Origin: Bog-473 sp963782415
GTDB lineage: Bacteria; Actinomycetota; Acidimicrobiia; Acidimicrobiales; RAAP-2
Assembly (NCBI GenBank): GCA_963782415.1
Contig: CAWAJT010000004.1
Coordinates: 496,001-560,000, forward strand
DNA length: 64,000 bases
Direction of reading: 5' to 3'
The notes below the pieces were generated by a model, which saw only the letters and a list, made by a program, of their open reading frames with translations, searched no databases and was not told where the DNA came from. Below are positions 32,157 to 39,814 of the stretch, piece after piece (position 1 is the stretch's first letter; every line of letters starts with the position of its first letter). The position numbers and the translations under genes are program-made.

Positions 32157-33437
32157 TTAGCTTGCCGCGGACAGCTCGAGGTGCAGTTGCTTGAGCCCCC
32201 GCAGGAAGAAGGTCGGCAGGTACTCGTAGTGCCGGGCTCCTGCCGGACCGTGGAACTCCTCAGAGATCGCGATGTCGCTCGTGCGATCGAGGAAGCGGTT
32301 CAGCGTGACCCGACCTTCGGCCCGGGCGAGTGGTGCGCCCGCACACGTGTGGATACCGAAACCAAAAGCGACGTGTTGGCGCGCGTTCGCCCGGTCGATG
32401 TCGAACTCGTAGGGATTGTCGAACATGCGAGGATCGCGGTTACAGGCGCCCGGCACGAGCATGAGTGATGCGCCGGCGGGGATTTCGACGCCGCCCACGG
32501 TGACGGGGACCCTGGTCATGCGGAACTGCGTGCGCAGGGGGCTCTCGAGCCGGAGCATCTCCTCAATGAAATTCGGAATTCGGTCGCGGTCTTCCCGTAC
32601 GAGTTGTTGCAGGTCGGGCCGCTCGCCGAGCGTCCGCAGGGCGAAGGACAAGAGGCGCACCGTCGTCTCCTGGCCGCCGGCGAAAAGGTTGGCCGCGATC
32701 AGCGCCGCATCCTTCACCTCCGGGGTCGAACCGTCAGGGAACGCCGCCGTCGCCAGACCAGACAGGACGTCGTTCCCTGGCTCCCGGCGCCGGTCCTCGA
32801 TGTACTCCGTGAAGCGGTCGTAGAGAAATTCGAGCGGCTTGTGCGCCACCTCCTGCTCGTGCACGGTGGACAGTCGCTCCCGGAAGAGGGCGTGGTCGGA
32901 TTGAGGCACACCCTCGAGGTCTGCGATCACGGTGAGGGTGAAGGGCTCGGCGTAGTCGCGCACCATCTCGCATGATCCCTGGTCGAGGAACCCGTCGAGG
33001 AGATGGTCGGCGAACTCCCACATGAAGGCCTCGTTTTCCTTCAATCCCTTTGGCGTGATGAGCCGCATCAGGAGATGGCGATGCGCCGTATGGTTCGGCG
33101 GGTCGAACGATGGGAGCTGGTCGCTGAAGGGGAGCTCGCTGCGGCACTTCGAAATGATGTCGGTGACGTCGTCGCCCTCGAACGGCAGGGAGAGTTTGAC
33201 GAAGGATCCGCACACGACGTTGCAGGACGAGAATGTCCCCGACGCCGGTTCGTTCTCAGGGAACGTGGCCGGGTCGCTGTAGACGGCCATCGCCTCCTGG
33301 TGGCCCGTGATGATGAACATCCCGTAGTTCGGTTCCCGCCAGACCGGACTCTGGCTCCGTACCCAGTCGAAGTACGGGTACGGGTCGTCCTGGACTGCCC
33401 GGTCTGTGAAGAAGTTGACGCTCTCGAACTCGCTCAT
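32157..33437 (-). CDS. Cytochrome P450
   Basis: A soluble bacterial class I P450, 426 aa. The haem-binding loop is AFGFGIHTCAGAPLARAEGR near residue 360, with the thiolate Cys. The I-helix reads AANLFAGGQETTVRL (Gln where many P450s have Asp/Glu before Thr). The ExxR motif is in IEEMLRLESPLRTQFR. ATG 33437 has AAAGAGG upstream. It would hydroxylate the cluster's substrate using electrons from a ferredoxin such as the one at 12.9 kb; no redox partner is adjacent. It is followed by nothing else on this strand and lies 65 bp downstream of the flavoprotein gene, likely cotranscribed. Confidence 0.93.
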   Translation of the reverse strand: MSEFESVNFFTDRAVQDDPYPYFDWVRSQSPVWREPNYGMFIITGHQEAMAVYSDPATFPENEPASGTFSSCNVVCGSFVKLSLPFEGDDVTDIISKCRSELPFSDQLPSFDPPNHTAHRHLLMRLITPKGLKENEAFMWEFADHLLDGFLDQGSCEMVRDYAEPFTLTVIADLEGVPQSDHALFRERLSTVHEQEVAHKPLEFLYDRFTEYIEDRRREPGNDVLSGLATAAFPDGSTPEVKDAALIAANLFAGGQETTVRLLSFALRTLGERPDLQQLVREDRDRIPNFIEEMLRLESPLRTQFRMTRVPVTVGGVEIPAGASLMLVPGACNRDPRMFDNPYEFDIDRANARQHVAFGFGIHTCAGAPLARAEGRVTLNRFLDRTSDIAISEEFHGPAGARHYEYLPTFFLRGLKQLHLELSAAS

Positions 33438-33502
33438 GTGTGCCTCTTTCCGAATGTGTACCTGGGCTCGGGCGAATGGTGCGACGCCGCCCCGACGGGG
33501 TA

Positions 33503-35182
33503 TCACGCGGGCGGCGGGTGCGCCGACGCCGTCGCGTGGCGTGCCGCGACGTAGCCGAAGACCATCGTGTTGGCAATGCTGGCCCCGGGCCCGAGGTAGT
33601 GCCGACCCATCACCGTGGCTGTGCCGTTTCCCGTGGCGTAGAGACCCACAATCGGACGGTCGTCCTGCCCGACGACCTGGGCTTCGGCGTTGGTGAGCAT
33701 GCCGCCGCACGTCCCGATGTCGCCCGGGACCACTTGCACGCCGTAGTACGGGGGCTCGTCGATCGGTCCGAGACAGGGGTGCACTTTTCGGTTCGGGTCG
33801 CCGAGGGCTCGGTTGTAGGCGGATGCGCCGCGCCCGTAGTCGGGGTCGACCCCTTGGGCAGCATGCTCGTTGAACCGCTCGACCGTCTCGACCAGACCCG
33901 TGGGATCGATGCCGCACATGGCAGCGAGGTCCTCAAGCGTCCAGGCCTGCTTGAGCATGCCGCTCTCGAGCAGCTTGCGGGGGAAGCGACCAGGGCTCGA
34001 GCGCTGATGGGCGTAGCGTTTGCGATAGCGATCGTCGAAGATCAGCCAGCACGGGACCGCCTTGCTCGTCTTGTCGCGGGCGTACATCGCCTTGCCGACC
34101 TCCATGTACGAGTTGGACTCGTTCACGAAACGCCTCCCGGCGGCATCGACGTAGATGGTGCGGGGACGCTGGCGCGCCTGGTCCAAGGTCGATTGTCCGA
34201 ACCGCCCGGTCCGAGGCGAGGGCAACCACCAGGCTTCGTCCATGAAGTCGGTCTTCGCGCCGTGGCGCATAGCGATCTGAATCACCTCGCCGGTATCGCC
34301 GGGGTTCGAGATCGACCACCGAGCCCGATTGGGCTGATCACCTCCGAACTCCTCGCGCATGGCCGGGTTGTGCGCGAACCCGCCGGAGGCCAGCACCACC
34401 CCCAGGCGGGCCCGGACGAAGACGGGGACGCCATCGCGCACCGTGCGGACGCCGACGACCCGACCGTCCTCAAAGACCAGGTCCTCCAATGGCGTCCCGG
34501 TCCACACCGGGATCGCCTTGTCGAGGGCGATGCGCAGCAGTTGTGCGATGAGCGATGCTCCGTTGGTCAACAGCGCCTGGCGCCGAAGACGGGCGGTGTA
34601 GGTCCGGATGACGACCCGCGCCGAGACAGCGAACGCTCCGAGGCTGCGGTTGTAGTTGGACAGCGACCGTGCCTCGTTCGTCATCACCGCAAGGCCGAGA
34701 CTCTGCGCCAGGCCGGGCTGCAGCTTGCCCAGCCATTCACCGAGGACGTTGCCGTCGAAGGGGACCGGCTCGATCCCGCGACCGATGTCGAGTCCTCCCT
34801 TGGCGTTGGAGTAGTAGTCGCTGTAGCCCGGACAGAAGGCGAAGCGCACGCCGGATTGCTGCAGGAACGTCACCATCTCCGGTCCGGCCGTCAAAAAGGC
34901 GTGGCGCCGTTCGGTCGAGGAGGCGGGACCGACGTCACCGACGACCGCCTCGAAGTGGGCCATGGCGTCCTCGTAGGAGTCCTTGATGCCATCGGCCCGC
35001 ATGACCGGGTTGTTCGGCACCCAGAGGATCCCACCCGACATGCACGTCGAACCCCCGACCAGCTCCTGCTTCTCGAGCACCAGCGCGGTCGCGCCAGCGT
35101 CGACCGCGGTCAACGCAGCGACCATGCCGCCACCACCGGATCCGATAATCACGAGGTCGACGTCGGTGTCCCACGTCGTCAT
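33503..35182 (-). CDS. KstD-like FAD-dependent oxidoreductase (fumarate reductase/3-ketosteroid dehydrogenase family)
   Basis: A 559-aa flavoprotein. FAD binding is shown by VDLVIIGSGGGGMVAALTAV at the N-terminus followed by ALVLEKQELVGGSTCMSGGI. The C-terminal flavin contact reads GLYATGNGTATVMGRHYLGP then GASIANTMVFGYVAA. This architecture is shared by 3-ketosteroid delta1-dehydrogenases and related flavoprotein reductases. The Tyr-rich segment FCPGYSDYYSNAKGGLD resembles the KstD substrate loop. A steroid or cyclic-ketone dehydrogenase is the best guess, without proof of substrate. Start ATG 35182 with GGAG upstream. Divergent from the amidohydrolase gene. Confidence 0.88.
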   Translation of the reverse strand: MTTWDTDVDLVIIGSGGGGMVAALTAVDAGATALVLEKQELVGGSTCMSGGILWVPNNPVMRADGIKDSYEDAMAHFEAVVGDVGPASSTERRHAFLTAGPEMVTFLQQSGVRFAFCPGYSDYYSNAKGGLDIGRGIEPVPFDGNVLGEWLGKLQPGLAQSLGLAVMTNEARSLSNYNRSLGAFAVSARVVIRTYTARLRRQALLTNGASLIAQLLRIALDKAIPVWTGTPLEDLVFEDGRVVGVRTVRDGVPVFVRARLGVVLASGGFAHNPAMREEFGGDQPNRARWSISNPGDTGEVIQIAMRHGAKTDFMDEAWWLPSPRTGRFGQSTLDQARQRPRTIYVDAAGRRFVNESNSYMEVGKAMYARDKTSKAVPCWLIFDDRYRKRYAHQRSSPGRFPRKLLESGMLKQAWTLEDLAAMCGIDPTGLVETVERFNEHAAQGVDPDYGRGASAYNRALGDPNRKVHPCLGPIDEPPYYGVQVVPGDIGTCGGMLTNAEAQVVGQDDRPIVGLYATGNGTATVMGRHYLGPGASIANTMVFGYVAARHATASAHPPPA

Positions 35183-35239
35183 GTCACGCTCTCCGACCTC
35201 CCGAGGTCCTCCTGGCGGGGAGGAAGCTAGCAGGATCCG

Positions 35240-35269
35240 TTGACGATTGCTACGAGTCCGAAGTAATCT
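35240..35269 (+). promoter_or_regulatory. Putative promoter of the amidohydrolase operon
   Basis: TTGACG (35240-35245) and TAATCT (35264-35269) are separated by 18 bp in the divergent intergenic region, about 32 bp before the amidohydrolase ATG. It fits a housekeeping sigma promoter for the plus-strand operon. Confidence 0.5.
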
Positions 35270-35301
35270 GCAGCGAACCGTCCACGAGGGAAGCGGGGGA
35301 G

Positions 35302-36471
35302 ATGGCCAATTCCAGGACGCTGGTGTATCCGTCGGCAGGGTGGGGTGCACCCAAGGATCGTCACCCCGGACCCGCCGGCGACGTCGGCCTCCCCGCCGGG
35401 ACCGAGGTCTTCTCCGCCGACGACCACATCTCCCTGGCCGTCGACATCTTCTACGAGCGCTTCCCTGACACCATGAAGGAGCAGGCGCCCCGCGTCATGA
35501 ACGTGGACGGCGGGTGGGTCATCGGCATGGGGGGCAAGTCCGTGCTGGTGAAGGAGTTCATTGACGTTCTCACGCAGTACGACCCCGTTCCTGGTTCGCA
35601 CACCGGTGACGTCGAGGCCCGCCTGGCGGCACTCGATGCGGAAGGCGTGACGCGGGAGCTCGCCTTCCCGAACTCCATCCTTGCCCTGTTCGGTTGGCCC
35701 GATCGTGAGGTGCGCGAATTGTGTTTCCGGATCTACAACGAGCACATCGCCGAGATCCAGGAACGATCGAAGCACCGCATTTACGGCGTCGGCCTCATCA
35801 ACTGGTGGGATGCGGAGGGGGCGCGCCGGACGCTTGCCGAGCTGAAAGCGCTCGGGCTGAAGACCTTCCTCATGCCGCTCTCGCCCGGGAAGGACCTCGA
35901 GAAGAACCCCATCGACTACGCCAGCATGGCAATGGACGGCGTGTGGGAGGCCATCGAAGAGTCGCAGATCCCCGTGTCGCACCACATCGGCGAGAGCATT
36001 CCCAACTCGCCGAACCAGTTCAACGCGCTGAGCATCGGCATGCTCCAGTCCGTCGCATCATTCCGCGACACGTTCGGCAAGTACATCTTCGGCGGCATCC
36101 TTGACCGCCATCCTGGCCTGCAGATCGGCTACTTCGAGGGCGGAATCAACTGGGTGCCGTCCGCCCTGCAGGACGCTGAGCACATTGCAGCCTCGTTCCG
36201 GCACATGGTCGACTACGAGATCCATCACGATCCGACGTACTACTGGGACAACCACATGTGCGCCTCCTTCATGGTCGATCCGCTCGGGCTGGCGCTGCTT
36301 CCCCGCATCGGTGTCGACAAGGTGATGTGGTCCACGGACTTCCCCCACAACGAGGGCACGTACGGCTACAGCAACCGGTCGCTCGAGACGGTCGTCGAAG
36401 CGGTGGGCCCCGATGCTGCCGTGGCCGTGGTCAGCGGCAACATCAAGCGCTACCTCGGGCTGGACGACTGA
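35302..36471 (+). CDS. Amidohydrolase family 2 (metal-dependent hydrolase/decarboxylase-like)
   Basis: A TIM-barrel amidohydrolase-2 protein, 389 aa. Metal-site elements include SADDHIS near the N-terminus, His residues in IPVSHHIGESIP, and the C-terminal Asp in VMWSTDFPHNEGTYGYS. The family includes decarboxylases (ACMSD type) and hydrolases acting on ring-cleavage products; LigW- or hydrolase-type activity is possible. GGGGGAG precedes ATG 35302. The stop overlaps the next ATG (TGATG), so it heads an operon with the two M24 proteins and crotonase. A second, distant homologue is at 61.2-62.4 kb. Confidence 0.88.
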   Translation: MANSRTLVYPSAGWGAPKDRHPGPAGDVGLPAGTEVFSADDHISLAVDIFYERFPDTMKEQAPRVMNVDGGWVIGMGGKSVLVKEFIDVLTQYDPVPGSHTGDVEARLAALDAEGVTRELAFPNSILALFGWPDREVRELCFRIYNEHIAEIQERSKHRIYGVGLINWWDAEGARRTLAELKALGLKTFLMPLSPGKDLEKNPIDYASMAMDGVWEAIEESQIPVSHHIGESIPNSPNQFNALSIGMLQSVASFRDTFGKYIFGGILDRHPGLQIGYFEGGINWVPSALQDAEHIAASFRHMVDYEIHHDPTYYWDNHMCASFMVDPLGLALLPRIGVDKVMWSTDFPHNEGTYGYSNRSLETVVEAVGPDAAVAVVSGNIKRYLGLDD

Positions 36472-37700
36472 TGCCGGCCGGGCTGATGGCCTCGGCACCG
36501 CCGACGCAGATCCCCGCGGAGGCGAACGTTCGGCGCATGCAGCGAGAACGGATGGAACGGATCCGTGGTCTCATGCGCGCGCAGGGTCTCGACGTTCTGA
36601 TCCTTCTCGGGAACACGAATGTCGTCTACGCCACCGGGGCCATCTGGCCGCTGGCCGACTCGGGCCGGGCGAACTTCGAGCAGCCCGTGGCGGTCGTCAC
36701 CGTCGACGACGCCTGGCCGCACCTCTTCTCCCCCATGCGCGAGGAGGACAGGCCGCACGTGGACCTTCCGTCCGATCACCTCCACGGCCCGGTCTATCTG
36801 GACTTCGACGAGGGTGTGGAGCTGTTCGCGTCGGACCTGGCCGGCATCGTGCCCGACTCGGCCGTGTTCGCCATCGACGAATGGACCAATGCGCTGCGCC
36901 GCGAACGCTCCCTCCTGTTCGCCTCGGATGCTCCGCTCGACGGAGGCCGGATCATCAGCGGCGCCAAGGCGGTCAAGACGCCGGACGAGCTCTCGCTCAT
37001 GCGCGAGGGGCTGCGGATCACCGAGCGCGGCATTGCAGCCGTCCAAGCTCGCCTGGCACCCGGCGTTCGGCAGACGGACCTGACCGCCGCGTTTCTCCGC
37101 ACGATCTTCGAGGAAGGCGCGGACGCCAACATTCTCGACCCTATCTGGCAGGTCATGCCCGCCCACATGGCGGACGGGCCCTGGACGACGACCGGCGACC
37201 TCGCCTGCCCGTTGCTGTCGACCGAGCGCGAACTGGTCGAAGGCGACGTGCTGTGGGTCGACCTCGGGATCAGCTACGCCGGGTTCCACTCCGACTTCGG
37301 CCGGACCTGGGTCGTCGGACGCGAGCCGGATGCCCGGCAGCGGGCGCAGTTCGAGCGGTGGATCACCATCCGGGACGCCGTGCTCGACGTCACCCGTGCC
37401 GGCGCCACCGCGGCGGACCTGACGGCGGCGGCGATCGAGGCGGCCGGCGGGATCAAGCCGTGGATGCCGCACTTCTACCTCGGTCACGGCCTCGGCATCG
37501 ACAGCGCCGAGTCGCCCTACGTCGGGAGCGACATTGGGGAGGCGTTCGACGCGTCGCTCGTGCTGGCGGCCGGGATGGTCCTGGTGATCGAACCGATCGT
37601 CTGGGACGAAGGAGCGGCGGGCTACCGCGCCGAGGAGGTCCTGCACATCACCGAGGACGGCTGGGACGCCATGACCGACTATCCCTACGACCCGTTCTAG
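36471..37700 (+). CDS. M24 family metallopeptidase (Xaa-Pro aminopeptidase/creatinase fold)
   Basis: A 409-aa pita-bread-fold enzyme. All five metal ligands are present: Asp and Asp in VLWVDLGISYAGFHSDFGRT, His in YLGHGLGID, Glu in MVLVIEPIVWDE and Glu in YRAEEVLHI. The N-terminal creatinase domain contains DVLILLGNTNVVYATGA. Its place in a catabolic operon makes an amide or C-N hydrolase acting on a pathway intermediate as likely as a dipeptidase. ATG 36471 overlaps the amidohydrolase stop. I exclude a much longer in-frame start, which would run through that gene. Confidence 0.9.
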   Translation: MPAGLMASAPPTQIPAEANVRRMQRERMERIRGLMRAQGLDVLILLGNTNVVYATGAIWPLADSGRANFEQPVAVVTVDDAWPHLFSPMREEDRPHVDLPSDHLHGPVYLDFDEGVELFASDLAGIVPDSAVFAIDEWTNALRRERSLLFASDAPLDGGRIISGAKAVKTPDELSLMREGLRITERGIAAVQARLAPGVRQTDLTAAFLRTIFEEGADANILDPIWQVMPAHMADGPWTTTGDLACPLLSTERELVEGDVLWVDLGISYAGFHSDFGRTWVVGREPDARQRAQFERWITIRDAVLDVTRAGATAADLTAAAIEAAGGIKPWMPHFYLGHGLGIDSAESPYVGSDIGEAFDASLVLAAGMVLVIEPIVWDEGAAGYRAEEVLHITEDGWDAMTDYPYDPF

Positions 37701-37704
37701 GGCT

Positions 37705-38844
37705 GTGACGAGCACCGAGATACTGCCCGACGATCGCACGTTGCGACTGGCCCGCCGGTCGCGCGTGCTCGCCGAAATGGAAGAGGCCGGCGTCGACGTG
37801 CTCGTGGTCGGTCGGGAGGGCAACGCTCGCTACGTCTCCGGCGCCCCGCGGCTCTGGACCGCCGGCTCGCGGGCGTTCGGCCCCGGCTGCGTCTTCGTGC
37901 GCGCGTCCGGGTCGGTGCACCTCTTGAGCACGTGGGACGAAGGGATTCCCGAGGAGATCCCGCACGAGAACCTCTACGGGATCTCGTTCAACGCAGGTAC
38001 ATTCCTGAAGGTCTTGCAGGGGATCGAGAGCGCCACCACGGTGCGCACGGTCGCCACCGACGCCATGACGCCCTCGGCGGCGCGACTCCTTCCCAAGGCG
38101 TTCCCATCGGCCGAGCTGATCGACGGGGAGCCGCTCCTGCGCCGCGCCCGCCGGGTCAAGACGCCCGAGGAGGTCGAGGCCATCCGCGCGTCGGTCCGCA
38201 TCGCCGAGCAGGCGCTGGACGAGGCGGCAGGCGCGTTGACGTTCGGGGTGACGGAGCGGCAGCTGACCGGCGTGTTCATGGAGGCCATGGCATCGTCCGG
38301 CGTCACCACCCCGGCCCACCAGGACGTCGCCTGGATCACGTCGCGCCACGACCCGTGGCGCCGCACCAGCCGCGACACGCCGGTGGGGCCGGGCGACCTG
38401 GTGGCGTTCGAGGCCGGCGTACTCCTCGGCGGGTACGTCGGCGAGCTTGGTCGTACGCACGCGGTCGGCGGAGACGGAGCCATCGACGGGCCGCTGGCAC
38501 AACGTTGCGACGAGCTGGCGGACCGACTGCTGGCCGCCTGCCAAGTCGGCGCGCCGGTGGGTGACTTCCTGGCTGCCTATGAAGCTGCCGGTGTCCCGCT
38601 GCCTCCGATGCCAGTGGCGCGGGGGCTGGGCCTCGGGTACGACCTTCCTCTCGTCACGGCGGCACTCCCGCTCACGGCCGGAGAGCAGGTGCTCGAGGCC
38701 GGCATGGTGCTGGCGCTCAGCGCCTTCGTCTGGGAGCAGGGCACCGGTGCCGCCTACGCCCAGGAGCCCGTGGTCGTGACCGTGGCGGGACCCGAGCCGC
38801 TGTCGAGCACACCCTTTCGCGACGTAAGGAGCATCCGCACGTGA
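37705..38844 (+). CDS. M24-fold protein with degenerate metal site
   Basis: A 379-aa protein, homologous in order to the gene before it: creatinase N-domain (MEEAGVDVLVVGREGNARYV) then an M24 core (ALTFGVTERQLTGVFMEAMA). However the metal ligands are largely replaced. The Asp/Asp strand reads VAFEAGVLLGGYVGELGRTH (Glu, Glu), the GHG loop reads ARGLGLGYD with no His, and the EP loop reads MVLALSAFVWEQ with no Glu. Only the last Glu (QEPVVVT) is kept. It may be a non-catalytic partner of the preceding M24 enzyme or use metal-free chemistry, as creatinase does. GTG start, 4 bp after the previous stop. Confidence 0.82.
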   Translation: MTSTEILPDDRTLRLARRSRVLAEMEEAGVDVLVVGREGNARYVSGAPRLWTAGSRAFGPGCVFVRASGSVHLLSTWDEGIPEEIPHENLYGISFNAGTFLKVLQGIESATTVRTVATDAMTPSAARLLPKAFPSAELIDGEPLLRRARRVKTPEEVEAIRASVRIAEQALDEAAGALTFGVTERQLTGVFMEAMASSGVTTPAHQDVAWITSRHDPWRRTSRDTPVGPGDLVAFEAGVLLGGYVGELGRTHAVGGDGAIDGPLAQRCDELADRLLAACQVGAPVGDFLAAYEAAGVPLPPMPVARGLGLGYDLPLVTAALPLTAGEQVLEAGMVLALSAFVWEQGTGAAYAQEPVVVTVAGPEPLSSTPFRDVRSIRT

Positions 38845-39812
38845 CCGAAGACGACATTCCGCCGCCGGAGGAAATCATCCTCTACGACAAGGATCCCGAG
38901 ACGCGTATCGCGACGATCACCCTGAACCGTCCCGACCAGCTGAACATCCCGACCATCGCGGCGCGCCGGCGCTACGCCGATCTCATCTTCAAGGCCAGCA
39001 TCGACGACGACGTCAAGGTGCTGGTCGTGCGCGGCATCGGCGATCACCTGGGGTCGGGAGCCGATCTCGACGAGTTGATGGCCAAGCGGGCCGCCGGCAC
39101 CGCGCTGCACGAGGAGTTCGGCATCGACGAGGACGACGACGTGACCATGCCCCCGCCGCGCTCGTACCGGGCCGGTGCCTCGCTGCTCCATTGGTACGGC
39201 AACACCAGGTCCGGCTGCCGGAGCCTGCAGGACTTCAAGAAGATCAGCATCCTCGAGGTCAAGGGCTACTGCTATGGCTGGCACTTCTATCAAGCGGCCG
39301 ACGCCGACCTCATCATCTCGTCGGACGACGCGCTCTTCGGACACCCAGCCTTCCGCTACGTGGGCTACGCGCCCCGGATGTGGCAGTGGGCGATGATGAT
39401 GGGACTGCGCAAGTTCCAAGAGATGGTGTTCACGGGTCGCCCGTTCACCGCGGAACAGATGTACGACTGCAACTTCGTCAACAGCGTCGTGCCACGCGAT
39501 GAGCTGGAGGCCGAGACTCACAAGTACGCCCTCGCCTGTGCCCGCACCCGCCCGACGGACACCGTCTTCATGCAGAAGGTCTTCTTCGAGGTCATGAAGC
39601 AGCAGCAGGGAGAGTACATGGGTAGCCTGCTCAGCGCCTGGCTCGAATCGATGGGCGGCATGTTGCGGGAGGACGTCGACGGGAAGAAGGCGACGCTCAG
39701 CAAGGAGACGATGGACGCCGGCCTCAACCTCGCGGTCAAGGACAACGACAGCAGGTTCCCCGCTGACTGGCGACTCAGTGGCTCGGGCCGTCGGCGCCCC
39801 GACGTCGACTGA
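38841..39812 (+). CDS. Enoyl-CoA hydratase/isomerase (crotonase) family, atypical
   Basis: A 323-aa crotonase-fold protein. The first oxyanion-hole segment is GDHLGSGADLDELM. The second, normally a GGG-type loop, is ILEVKGYCYGWHFYQAADAD, with Trp-His replacing Gly-Gly. The DALFGHPAFRYVGY and TGRPFTAEQMYDCNFVNSVV blocks are as in the family. A ~40-residue insert (acidic, IDEDDDVTMPPPRSYRAGAS) lies after the first motif. It probably acts on an unsaturated acyl-CoA, for hydration, isomerisation or ring opening. GTG 38841 overlaps the M24 stop. Confidence 0.85.
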   Translation: MTEDDIPPPEEIILYDKDPETRIATITLNRPDQLNIPTIAARRRYADLIFKASIDDDVKVLVVRGIGDHLGSGADLDELMAKRAAGTALHEEFGIDEDDDVTMPPPRSYRAGASLLHWYGNTRSGCRSLQDFKKISILEVKGYCYGWHFYQAADADLIISSDDALFGHPAFRYVGYAPRMWQWAMMMGLRKFQEMVFTGRPFTAEQMYDCNFVNSVVPRDELEAETHKYALACARTRPTDTVFMQKVFFEVMKQQQGEYMGSLLSAWLESMGGMLREDVDGKKATLSKETMDAGLNLAVKDNDSRFPADWRLSGSGRRRPDVD

Positions 39813-39814
39813 CG

